Below are positions 1 through 7,055 of a DNA stretch of 64,000 nt, in pieces (position 1 is the first letter of the stretch; each line of letters opens with the position of its first letter). Source of the DNA: Nonomuraea jiangxiensis. Its GTDB lineage: Bacteria > Actinomycetota > Actinomycetes > Streptosporangiales > Streptosporangiaceae. The notes under the pieces are model-generated. The model ran no database searches. It was not told the DNA's origin and saw only the letters and a program-made list of their open reading frames with translations. The stretch is taken from positions 1 through 64,000 of the forward strand of contig NZ_FNDJ01000017.1 of assembly GCF_900099965.1 (NCBI RefSeq), given 5' to 3'. Position numbers and translations under genes: made by a program.

Positions 1-898
1 GGGGGCGGCGGGGGTGGCGGGTTGAGCCGGTGCGGGGGGCTGGGGTCGGCTTGCCGGTGGGTCGTGGGGTCGGAGTCGTGCGGGTTGTGGACCAGTGGGC
101 GGGGCGGGTGAGGGGGGCGGGCAGGCGGGTGGCGGCGTCGCCCTTGGCGGAGTGCACCTGGGGCTGGGTCAGGAAGATGGCGCCGGTGAGGTCGGCGCCC
201 GACAGGTCGGCGCCCCTGAGGTCGGCCCCGATCAGGTCCGCCTGCCGCAGGTCCGCCCCGCGCAGATCGGCCCCGATCAGGTAAGCCCCCCGCAGGTCGG
301 CCGCCCGCAGGTCCGCGCCTCGCAGCCGGGCGCCGATCAGGTCCGCGCCCCGGCGCTCCCGGCCCCGGTGTCCGGCCCGCGCCAGCTCGCTTGTACGCAC
401 CAGCAGGTCCCTGATCCCGTCCCGGTGCGCGGCGACGTCCAGCTTCTCCAGCTCGTCGGCGCTCTGCCGGGTGAGGCGCTCGGTCTCGCCGAAGGCGTGC
501 CGCAACTCGGCGTGGATCGGCGCGGCGGGCTCCAGCGTCAGCGCCTGCGCCAGATACCACAGCAGCTCGTGCAGCTGCCGTACGACCGGGAACACCGCGA
601 ACATCTGCCCGGCCGTCCCCGGCTCCTCCCGCCAGCTCCGGCCGCCGAACGTGACCTGCGAGACCTTCTGCCCCGCCCCGAAGCAGTCGTAGACCGTGCA
701 CCCCGGGTAGCCGCGCTGCCTGAGCTGCTCGTGGATGGAGCAGCCGAAGTCGTCGCCCAGGTGCCGGCATGGCTGCCCGGCGTCCTTGTCGGCGGCGAAG
801 TCGGCCGACGCCGAGAACGGCAGCGCGACGCAGCACAGTCCGAAGCAGCTCTCGCAGTCGGCCAGCAGGCCGAGCTCACGCGGGTGGGTTCCGGGCAA
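1..898 (-). CDS. Pentapeptide-repeat protein with Cys-rich N-terminal region (3' end outside window)
   Basis: The reading frame starts at a TTG (896-898) preceded by GAGGAGA and has no stop before the left edge, so the C-terminus is missing. The first ~70 residues contain closely spaced cysteines (CESCFGLCC, then PC.HL, GCSIH, GCTVYDCFGAG), a pattern suggesting metal or Fe-S binding. After a helical linker, bases ~345-170 encode about eleven A(D/Y)L-type five-residue repeats (for example GADLRGADL), which fold as a right-handed quadrilateral beta-helix in this family. A low-complexity Pro/Thr/Arg tail follows. No enzymatic motif is visible and the cellular role is unknown. The nearest upstream gene on the same strand, the GNAT protein, ends 42 bp away, so co-transcription is possible. 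Confidence 0.85.
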   Translation of the reverse strand, partial: MPGTHPRELGLLADCESCFGLCCVALPFSASADFAADKDAGQPCRHLGDDFGCSIHEQLRQRGYPGCTVYDCFGAGQKVSQVTFGGRSWREEPGTAGQMFAVFPVVRQLHELLWYLAQALTLEPAAPIHAELRHAFGETERLTRQSADELEKLDVAAHRDGIRDLLVRTSELARAGHRGRERRGADLIGARLRGADLRAADLRGAYLIGADLRGADLRQADLIGADLRGADLSGADLTGAIFLTQPQVHSAKGDAATRLPAPLTRPAHWSTTRTTPTPRPTGKPTPAPRTGSTRHPRRP

Positions 899-940
899 CG
901 TGCTGGTCTCCTCGCGGGGTGGTTGACCGTACAAGGGTAC

Positions 941-1711
941 TCAAGGATGAACGTACGGCGTCGTCGTGGTCAGCGCCTCGAACCCCAGCCGCAGCAGGAT
1001 GGGACGGCTCTGGCTGGAGGCGTCCACTTGGAGGAAGTCGTACCCGCGGGCGGCGGCCTCGCGGGCGCGGTAGGCGATCAGCGCGCGGTAGACGCCGCGC
1101 CCGCGCCACTCCGGCACGGTGCCGCCGCCCCACAGGCCGGCGAACCGGGTGCCCGGGTGCAGCTCCAGGCGGGCGGCGCTGATCGGTGTGCCCCCCGCCA
1201 TGGCGAGTACGGCGTACAGCTCCCCCGCGCCGAGCAGGTCCAGGAGCCGGGCCCGGACCTGGTCGCGGGCGGTGCCGAAGACGCGTTCGTGCACGGCGGC
1301 GGCCAGTTCCACGCCGTCCCGGTCGGTCACCGGCACCAGGTCGACTCCCGGCGGCACCTCGAACGCCCAGCGGCCGGCGTCGGCCGTCTCGCCGACCATG
1401 ACGGTCTCGGCCGGTTCGGCGGTGAATCCGGCGGCCAGGAGGCGGCGGTCGAGGTCGGCGGGACGGTCGTGGCCGTACAGCTTCCATTCGAAGGAGCGCT
1501 TCAGTGCGCCGAAGTAGCGGACCTGCTCGGCGATGGCCGCGTCCGCGCGGCGGGCGTCGAGGTCCGACCAGATGACGCCGTTCCAGGCGTGTTCCGGGCC
1601 GACCTGGCGGACCACGTCACCCGCCCGCTCGACCCGCGTCTCCGGTCCGTCGGGACGGGCCTGCCTGCGCAGCTCCCGGTCGAACGCCGCCAGCACCTTC
1701 TCGTGGTTCAT
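941..1711 (-). CDS. GNAT family N-acetyltransferase
   Basis: A 256-residue protein starting MNHEKVLAAFD. The C-terminal half carries the GNAT core: LYAVLAMAGGTPISAAR (beta4), the acetyl-CoA pyrophosphate loop VPEWRGRGVYRALIAYR (motif A, Q/R-x-x-G-x-G type), and a final strand/helix with LLRLGFEALTTTTPY. The N-terminal ~100 residues are an added domain, as in GNAT proteins of about 250 residues. It would transfer acetyl from acetyl-CoA to an amine; the substrate cannot be told. The ATG at 1711 lies 6 bp after the stop of the isoprenyl synthase gene upstream, so the two are probably translated from one mRNA. Confidence 0.88.
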   Translation of the reverse strand: MNHEKVLAAFDRELRRQARPDGPETRVERAGDVVRQVGPEHAWNGVIWSDLDARRADAAIAEQVRYFGALKRSFEWKLYGHDRPADLDRRLLAAGFTAEPAETVMVGETADAGRWAFEVPPGVDLVPVTDRDGVELAAAVHERVFGTARDQVRARLLDLLGAGELYAVLAMAGGTPISAARLELHPGTRFAGLWGGGTVPEWRGRGVYRALIAYRAREAAARGYDFLQVDASSQSRPILLRLGFEALTTTTPYVHP

Positions 1712-1716
1712 CGCGC

Positions 1717-2493
1717 TCAGCTCCCGAAACGCCGTTGGCGGGCGGCGAAGCTGCGCAGGGCCCGCAGGAAGTCGATCTCGCGGAACGCCGGCCAGTAGGC
1801 CTCGCAGAAGTACAGCTCGGAGTAGGCCGACTGCCACAGCAGGAAGTTCGACATGCGCTGCTCGCCGCTGGTCCGGATCACCAGGTCGGGGTCGGGCAGG
1901 CCGGCCGTGTACAGGTGGCGGGCCACGTCGTCCACGGTCAGCGTCGAGGCCAGCTCCCGCATCGACTCGCCGGCCTCGGCCCGCTCGTACAGCAGCTCGC
2001 GCAGGGCGTCGATCACCTCCTGGCGGCCTCCGTACCCGATGGCCAGGGTCAGGTGGAAGCCGGTCGCGCAGGTGCGGGTGGCCTCGACGGCGCTCTTGAG
2101 CGCGCGGGCCGTGCTGTCGGGCAGTACGTCGAGCATGCCCGCCACGTGCACCCGCCATCGCGCGTCGGGCTGGTCGAGCCGGTCGGCGACCATCTGTTCG
2201 ATCACCCGCAGCAGGAAGGCCACCTCCTCGTCGTTGCGCCGCTGCAGATTCTCTGTCGAGCACAGGAACACGGTCAGGTGCTCGATGCCCAGCACCTCGC
2301 ACCACGACATCACGTCCGCGATGTGGTCGGCGCCATATTTGTGGCCCATGCTCGGGTTGGCCAGGCCCATCTGCCTGGCCCAGCGCCGGTTGCCGTCAGT
2401 GATCAGGCCGACGTGGCGGGGCAGCGGGCCGGCCATGACCTGACGGCGCAGGCGCCGGCCGTACAGGGCGTGCAAGAGGTCAGTCGTCCACAT
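1717..2493 (-). CDS. Short-chain Z-isoprenyl diphosphate synthase (cis-prenyltransferase family)
   Basis: A 258-residue cis-prenyltransferase (UppS superfamily) that condenses isopentenyl diphosphate with an allylic diphosphate. Diagnostic motifs are LPRHVGLITDGNRRWAR near residue 25 (diphosphate-binding Asp and Arg), STENLQR, AIGYGGRQEV, PDLVIRTSGEQRMSNFLLWQ and SELYFCEAYWP. The pattern (TDGNRRWA, STENLQR, WQSAYSELYF) is closer to mycobacterial Rv1086-type short-chain Z-FPP synthases than to housekeeping UppS, so the product may be a C15 precursor for longer lipid carriers. ATG 2493 (MWTTDLLHALYGRR) is preferred. The frame stays open to 2598, but that extension lacks family similarity. The gene lies between Rsm22 and GNAT on one strand. 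Confidence 0.9.
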   Translation of the reverse strand: MWTTDLLHALYGRRLRRQVMAGPLPRHVGLITDGNRRWARQMGLANPSMGHKYGADHIADVMSWCEVLGIEHLTVFLCSTENLQRRNDEEVAFLLRVIEQMVADRLDQPDARWRVHVAGMLDVLPDSTARALKSAVEATRTCATGFHLTLAIGYGGRQEVIDALRELLYERAEAGESMRELASTLTVDDVARHLYTAGLPDPDLVIRTSGEQRMSNFLLWQSAYSELYFCEAYWPAFREIDFLRALRSFAARQRRFGS

Positions 2494-2575
2494 GCCTCCA
2501 AGGATGGCGTCTCCGCCGAGCCGGAATCTGATCTTTCCTGATTTCCGGTGCCCAGATGCCCGAGCTTGTGGGGTT

Positions 2576-3541
2576 TCAGTCCTCCGGTGGCCAGCCATCG
2601 CCCCACTCGGTGTCCCTGGCCCGGCGGTACAGCTCGCCCTGCCGTTTGGAGACGAGCACGTCGCGCAGCCCGTCCTCGCCGGTGCACAGGCGCAGGGACA
2701 CCAGGCCCTTGCGCTTGGCCGGGTGGCGCAGGACGCGGGCGGCGGCCCGGGGCGCCGGCGTCGCCGTGGCGGCCACGTAGGAGAACTTCTCGTCCTCGAA
2801 GCCGAGCGTGCCCAGCTTGACCCGGCGGTGCAGGGCGCTCCTGGGCAGCCTGACGGAGAAGTGGCACCAGTCGCGTCCCGGCAGGATCGGGCAGGGGCCG
2901 TCGTGCGGGCAGGGGGCGGCGATGTGCATGCCGTACTCGGCCAGGGCCTGCCTGGCCTGGGCGATGGTGGCGTAGCCGGTGGGCGTGCCGGGCTCGATGA
3001 CGATCACCATGGTGGCATCGGCGGCCAGCCAGCGCACGACGTCCTGGCGGTCGCGTTCGGGCAGCTCGCCCAGGGCGTACGACATGGTGACCAGGTCGGC
3101 GGCGGGCCGGTCGAGGCCGGGGTGCACGGACGCCTGGCGCCAGGTCGCGCCGCTCAGCGCGGGCGAGCTGCGGGCCAGGCGTTTGCCGAGGTCGATGATG
3201 TGCGGATCGTGTTCGATGACGGTGACCTTGGTCAGGGACGGCCAGGTCGCGCCCGCCGCCCACAGGGCGGCCCCGGTGCCGCCGCCGACGTCGAGGTGGC
3301 TCGCCGGGGCGAAGCCGGGCGCCGCCGCCGCGGCCCTGCCCATGGCGGTGACGGCCGCGGCGTAGGTGGCGGGCATGCGGTACGCGGCGTAGGCGGCGAT
3401 GTCGGCCTGGGAGTGCAGGTGGGTCCGGCCTGTCTCGGTGCGGTAGCTCTCGGTCAGCCGCGCGACCACCGCGGCCAGGTCGTGCGGGGCGTAGCGGGCC
3501 AGCGCCCGGTCCAGGGCGGTTCTGAGGTCATCGGGAAGCAT
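2576..3541 (-). CDS. Rsm22-like small-ribosomal-subunit methyltransferase family protein
   Basis: A 321-residue class I SAM-dependent methyltransferase. SAM motif I is SHLDVGGGTGAALWAA. Acidic motif II is VTVIEHDPHIIDLGKRL, and TMSYALGELPE and IEPGTPTGY follow. The segment CPHDGPCPI...DWCHF is the Cys/His cluster typical of Rsm22, the mitochondrial/bacterial ribosome-associated methyltransferase-like family. ATG 3541 (MLPDDL) is chosen: it is preceded by CAGGTGAACC and begins at the usual family N-terminus, although the frame is open to 3613. Its stop lies 82 bp before the isoprenyl synthase start on the same strand. The exact target nucleotide is unknown. Confidence 0.88.
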   Translation of the reverse strand: MLPDDLRTALDRALARYAPHDLAAVVARLTESYRTETGRTHLHSQADIAAYAAYRMPATYAAAVTAMGRAAAAAPGFAPASHLDVGGGTGAALWAAGATWPSLTKVTVIEHDPHIIDLGKRLARSSPALSGATWRQASVHPGLDRPAADLVTMSYALGELPERDRQDVVRWLAADATMVIVIEPGTPTGYATIAQARQALAEYGMHIAAPCPHDGPCPILPGRDWCHFSVRLPRSALHRRVKLGTLGFEDEKFSYVAATATPAPRAAARVLRHPAKRKGLVSLRLCTGEDGLRDVLVSKRQGELYRRARDTEWGDGWPPED

Positions 3542-3609
3542 GGATGGTTCACCTGGGGTGTGCGAGTGAGTGTAAGAGGGGTTCACAGGGCGCGGGCCGG
3601 AGCCGGCGG

Positions 3610-4020
3610 TCACCAGGCGACCGCGGCGACGGCGGCCGTCACGACGGCGGCCGGCCGGTACGGGTCGATGATCGCCACCGCCCGGACCGGCACGCCGCCC
3701 GGTAAGCAGCCGAGGACCGCGTCACGGCGGCCGGACAGCGCGTGAACGCTGCGGCCCCGGACCGGCAGCCCGCCGGGCACGACGCGCCGGCGCAGGGCGG
3801 TGGCCGGTTCGGCCCGCACCATGGCGCGGCTCCCGAAGCCCACCGGAACCGCCGCAACGACCATCGGCACGGCGACGGCCAACGCGGCGCGGATGACGAC
3901 CGCCCCGGCACGGGCCAGTGCCGACCCGGCACGGGCGACCGCCGACCCGGCACGGGTGGCGCGGGCGGCGTATGGCAGCGAGAAGTACGCGCTCAGGCGC
4001 GCGGACATGGAGGCACGCAA
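3610..4020 (-). CDS. Small hydrophobic protein of unknown function
   Basis: A 136-residue frame starting at TTG 4020, with GAGG placed 7-10 bases upstream. Residues ~20-35 form a repeat of ARAGSA/LARAGA, encoded by an imperfect 21-bp DNA repeat around 3905-3965. One convincing membrane segment follows (VVIRAALAVAVPMVVAAVPV), and the C-terminus is hydrophobic (AAVVTAAVAAVAW). I do not recognise the family. It sits upstream of the Rsm22-like gene in the same direction with a 68-bp gap. The opposite strand is also open here, so coding status rests on the ribosome site and the membrane-like segment and remains uncertain. Confidence 0.38.
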   Translation of the reverse strand: MRASMSARLSAYFSLPYAARATRAGSAVARAGSALARAGAVVIRAALAVAVPMVVAAVPVGFGSRAMVRAEPATALRRRVVPGGLPVRGRSVHALSGRRDAVLGCLPGGVPVRAVAIIDPYRPAAVVTAAVAAVAW

Positions 4021-4392
4021 AAGGGATCCTCGAAAGGAAGGAAATCGGTCGATTACCCGAGCGACCGCTCCGGGCGATGAGCATCGCCGGTCGGCTCACC
4101 CGGCGGCGGCTCGCTAGCGGGCGTGGTGCCCTTGCCTCGAAGCGGCGGCGGTGACCTTTCCTGTGCGCATGCGTTCCCCCATCGATCGCACTGATCCGAC
4201 CCGCACATTATTGACCACGCCGGCGGCGCGGGACCACGGACCCCACCAGCTGGCGGGACGTACACCCTCGAATCGGTCGGCGTAGGCTCACCGTCGTGCC
4301 CGAACCGCCCGATGACCCGGGCGGCGGGATTCACCCCGCCGGACCGCTCCCGCCGGCCTGGGATCGCTGACCTGGAATCGGAGTTCATACGA
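4021..4392. other. Intergenic region without recognised feature
   Basis: About 370 bases between divergently oriented genes. The right end contains a GGAG about 9 bases before the ATG at 4393. Otherwise I see no convincing gene, hairpin or operator. Confidence 0.4.
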
Positions 4393-5013
4393 ATGCTGGC
4401 AGACCTGCTCTCCCGGGTGCAGCGCGGGCTGATGCCCACCGCCGACGGCGGGGTGACGATCCTCCCCCAGCCCTCCCCGCGCGACGTGGGCGTGATCGCC
4501 TTCACCGGGCACTCCGTGGTGTTCGCCGACGTCGATCCCGGCTGGGTCCGTAACCTGCTGCCGCCGGACGACCTGTCCGCGCCGCTCGGTCCCCCGTTCC
4601 TGCAGGCCCTGGCGGACGCGACGGGACGGCGGATCAACTGCGTCGACCTGCTGGGCCTGGCCGGGCCCCTTCCCGGCCCACCCCCGCTCCCGCTGGAGGA
4701 GGTCACCGGCAGCGACCATCCGCGGGTGGCGCGGGCCCTCAGGTACCGCGACTCGGTACGCGTGTGGACCGGCCGGGGAGGGCTAATCTCCGTGGGGCGA
4801 GGGGTGGCGGGGCGGTGGGAGGTGGCGGTCGAGGTCGAGCCCGGACACCGGGGCCGCGGGGTGGGCCGCGCCCTGGCCGGTGCCGCCCGGCACCTCGTCG
4901 GGGAGCCCTTGTGGGCCCAGGTGGCGCCGGGCAACGCGGCCAGCGTACGGGCGTTCCTGGCGGCCGGGTTCGTACCGGTGGGCGCGGAGGTCCTGCTACC
5001 CGCCCCGGAATAG
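4393..5013 (+). CDS. GNAT family N-acetyltransferase
   Basis: A 206-residue protein beginning MLADLLSRVQRG. ATG 4393 is preferred over the upstream in-frame ATG 4312 because only it has a good ribosome site (GGAG, 9-base spacing). The N-terminal ~130 residues are a variable domain. The C-terminus is a compact GNAT core with VAVEVEPGHRGRGVGRALA (acetyl-CoA pyrophosphate loop, R-x-x-G-x-G/A), WAQVAPGNAASVRAFLAAGFVPVG (the common N-x-A-S-x-R-x(3)-x-x-G-F motif) and a last strand. It is probably a small-molecule or protein acetyltransferase; the substrate is not predictable. It converges with the hydrolase at 5177, and the space between is filled by a 17-bp tandem repeat. Confidence 0.82.
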   Translation: MLADLLSRVQRGLMPTADGGVTILPQPSPRDVGVIAFTGHSVVFADVDPGWVRNLLPPDDLSAPLGPPFLQALADATGRRINCVDLLGLAGPLPGPPPLPLEEVTGSDHPRVARALRYRDSVRVWTGRGGLISVGRGVAGRWEVAVEVEPGHRGRGVGRALAGAARHLVGEPLWAQVAPGNAASVRAFLAAGFVPVGAEVLLPAPE

Positions 5014-5113
5014 CCGCTCCCGGCCGGCGGTCGGCGAGACGCGCTCGGCCACGGACCACGCCGACGCCCTGCCGGGCATCCCGCAACCTCGGGGACGGCG
5101 ACCACCGGCCACG

Positions 5114-5198
5114 CGAGGAAGCCGCTCACGCGAGAAAGCGGGCCACGTGAGGAAGCGGGCCACGCGAGAAAGCCGACTACGTGAGGAAGTCGAGCAGC
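5114..5198. repeat. 17-bp tandem repeat, five copies
   Basis: Five consecutive 17-base units (5114, 5131, 5148, 5165, 5182) share the core (C/T)GAG(A/G)AAG(C/T)(C/G)G and mostly end in CACG or TACG. The last copies lie inside the 3' end of the hydrolase gene, including its stop at 5177-5179. The array therefore looks like an outward expansion of that gene's last codons into the convergent intergenic space. Confidence 0.75.
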
Positions 5199-6007
5199 GC
5201 GGCGTTGACCTCGGCGGCGTGGGTCCAGCCGATGGCGTGCGGGCCGCCCTCGATGACCTCGAACCGCAGGCCCTCGATCAGCGCGGGCAGCCGCCGCCCG
5301 GTGCTGTCGATGGGCAGGATGCGGTCCTGGTCACCCTGCACCACCATGATCGGCACGTCCAGCGCGGCCAGGTCGTCGCGGAAGTCGGTCTGCCAGGCGG
5401 TGACGCACCGCAGCGTGGCGATGGCGGAGGCGCCTGCGGCGACGTTCCAGCTGAGCTGCCAGGCCTGGTCGCTGATCAGGGTGCCACGGTAGGTGTCCAC
5501 GTTGTAGAAGTCGTCCAGGAACGCCTTCAGGTAGGCCGGCCGGTCCGCCACGACGGCCCGGTTGATGCCGTCGAAGACGCTGCCGTCCACCCCTTCGGGG
5601 TTGTCGGGCGTCTTGCGCAGGAACGGCTGCAGCGGGGCGAGCAGCACGGCCCGGTTCACCCGCGCGGAGCCGTACCTGCTGAGGTAGCGGACCACCTCGC
5701 CGCTGCCCATGGAGAAGCCCACCAGGGTGACGTCGTTCAGGTCGAGTTCCTCGACCAGCGTCTTGAGGTCGGCGGCGAGGGTGTCGTAGTCGTAGCCGAC
5801 GGCCGGCTGGCTGGAGGCGCCGAATCCGCGCCGGTCGTAGGTGATCACGCGGTGTCCCGCGTCGATCAGCACGGGCACCTGCTTCTCCCAGGAGGCGCCG
5901 CTGAGCGGGTACCCGTGGATCAGCACGACCGGGCTGCCGGTGCCGTGGTCCTCGTAGTAGATGTCGATGGAGGCGGAGTTCTCCTCGCCGACCTTGATGT
6001 ACGGCAT
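5177..6007 (-). CDS. Alpha/beta hydrolase, non-haem chloroperoxidase-like
   Basis: A 276-residue alpha/beta-fold hydrolase of the bromo/chloroperoxidase (esterase) group. The oxyanion segment is VLIHGYPLSGASWEKQ, the strand-turn is YDRRGFGASS, and the nucleophile elbow GFSMGSGEV carries Ser99. The acid is in VQGDQDRILP and the catalytic His in EGGPHAIGWTHA near the end. Members of this group hydrolyse esters and can form peracids; true halogenation is not implied. ATG 6007 (MPYIKVGE) is preceded by GAAAGGG. A 370-bp leader carries two hairpins and a motif almost identical to one in front of the molybdenum hydroxylase operon, suggesting shared control. Confidence 0.9.
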   Translation of the reverse strand: MPYIKVGEENSASIDIYYEDHGTGSPVVLIHGYPLSGASWEKQVPVLIDAGHRVITYDRRGFGASSQPAVGYDYDTLAADLKTLVEELDLNDVTLVGFSMGSGEVVRYLSRYGSARVNRAVLLAPLQPFLRKTPDNPEGVDGSVFDGINRAVVADRPAYLKAFLDDFYNVDTYRGTLISDQAWQLSWNVAAGASAIATLRCVTAWQTDFRDDLAALDVPIMVVQGDQDRILPIDSTGRRLPALIEGLRFEVIEGGPHAIGWTHAAEVNAALLDFLT

Positions 6008-6144
6008 GGTGTGCCCTTTCCGTGCGTCAACGTTGCTCTTGCGTGTCCGGGCCGTGCCAGCGCGGCCGGTCGGGCGGGCGCGCGGGACGCGGCGCACGCC
6101 GGACGGCCCCCGTGCGGTGGCTGGGGGATGACGGTGGAGGGCGG

Positions 6145-6185
6145 CCGGTGATCGCACCGGCGACGCGGTTCCCCACGGAACCGCG
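6145..6185. promoter_or_regulatory. Two adjacent hairpins in the hydrolase leader
   Basis: CCGGTG-ATCG-CACCGG (6145-6160) is followed by CGCGGTTCC-CCAC-GGAACCGCG (6164-6185), a perfect 9-bp stem with a 4-base loop. They lie about 140-180 bases upstream of the hydrolase start, between it and the shared motif at 6215. They could be operators or RNA structures in the leader. Confidence 0.4.
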
Positions 6186-6214
6186 CGACCATCCTGCTCG
6201 CGACCGACACGGCT

Positions 6215-6235
6215 GCTCATCAGTCAAATGACTAC
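6215..6235 (-). promoter_or_regulatory. Operator-like site shared with the 9983-10003 site
   Basis: Read on the minus strand this is GTAGTCATTTGACTGATGAGC. From the G of GTCATTTGACT onward, 16 of 18 bases match the site at 9985-10003. It contains an imperfect dyad (AGTCA/TGACT) and a TTGACT that could be a -35 element. It lies 208 bp upstream of the hydrolase start. Confidence 0.5.
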
Positions 6236-6377
6236 ATCCACGACCGCACACGACTCACCCGCCGAACCACCGCACCCCCACCCCGAGAGGCGATCGAGCC
6301 TGCCCCGGTAGTGATTCCGCCGGGCGATTCCTGCCGCTTCTGGCCGTTCCGGTTCGCCGGTTGAGAGACTGATCTTC

Positions 6378-7040
6378 GTGGCAGAGCTTCCTGGATTGCG
6401 CTCCTCTTCCGAAATGCGGGACTACCTCGTCCGCCAGTTGAACTCGGTGCTGCGCCGTCCAGGGATGTATGGCGGAGAAGTGAGCGTTCGACTCGTCATT
6501 GATCACCTGCTCCACCTCGAGCGCGGCGACGAAGCCTGGGCCGGAGAACAGCGATCCTTGGAGTCGCGCGGAGCCTGGACGCCGACCGGCGTGTCCGGGG
6601 CTTTCCGGGATCTGATCCCCGCCCCCTACGAATCCGGAATGGCTTCCGTCTACTCTCAGTTCGCCCGAGCCCGCGGCTGGCTGGAGGCCGACCGAACGCT
6701 GACAAGTGATGAGTACGACCAGATGCGAACACAGATCCCGACCTGGGTCACACGCGACCACTCGCTCAGCGAGGTGATCGACACTTTCGGGCCACCTTCC
6801 GTGTTGCTGGGCGGCAACAACCCCTACTACGGCAAGACCCTCGGCTACCTCACCGAACCTGCAGACACCTCGATGATCTTCTTTCATCTGTGGAACGGCG
6901 CTGATCCAGATGCCGAGTCGACCTGGCCTCCTCGCTGCGACGAAGCCGTTCTCCTGGCGGTCCGCTCCGGCATGGGCGACTTCAAAGCCGGCTTCACCTT
7001 CACCCCGGAAGGCGAGAAGCGCCGTCCCGCCGGCGGCTGA
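6378..7040 (+). CDS. Hypothetical protein
   Basis: A 220-residue soluble protein starting at GTG 6378 (MAELPGLRSSSEMRDYLVRQL). I do not recognise the family. Visible features are an early LNSVLRRPGMYGG segment, a following helix (VSVRLVIDHLLHLERG), and a central NNPYYGKTLGYL stretch. It has no signal peptide or membrane segment. Base composition is lower than its surroundings (53-68% GC in lines I counted, against over 70% nearby), and codon use includes many codons with A or T in third position, which suggests horizontal acquisition. It is flanked by an unrelated divergent hydrolase and a convergent LuxR gene, so it appears monocistronic. There is no clear Shine-Dalgarno before GTG. Confidence 0.7.
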   Translation: MAELPGLRSSSEMRDYLVRQLNSVLRRPGMYGGEVSVRLVIDHLLHLERGDEAWAGEQRSLESRGAWTPTGVSGAFRDLIPAPYESGMASVYSQFARARGWLEADRTLTSDEYDQMRTQIPTWVTRDHSLSEVIDTFGPPSVLLGGNNPYYGKTLGYLTEPADTSMIFFHLWNGADPDAESTWPPRCDEAVLLAVRSGMGDFKAGFTFTPEGEKRRPAGG

Positions 7041-7055
7041 CCAAGAACGCCCCGA

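Noticed and set aside
30..284. Short plus-strand frame rich in RSAP repeats at the left edge
   Set aside because: It is the antisense of the pentapeptide repeats; the minus strand gives true A(D/N)LxG repeats and a Cys-rich N-terminus.
2403..3263. Minus-strand frame in a second phase of the Rsm22/isoprenyl synthase region
   Set aside because: His/Arg/Pro-rich translation without motifs, whereas the neighbouring phase carries SAM motifs.
5114..5198. Possible CRISPR array
   Set aside because: Units are contiguous 17-mers with no unique spacers, so this is a simple tandem repeat.
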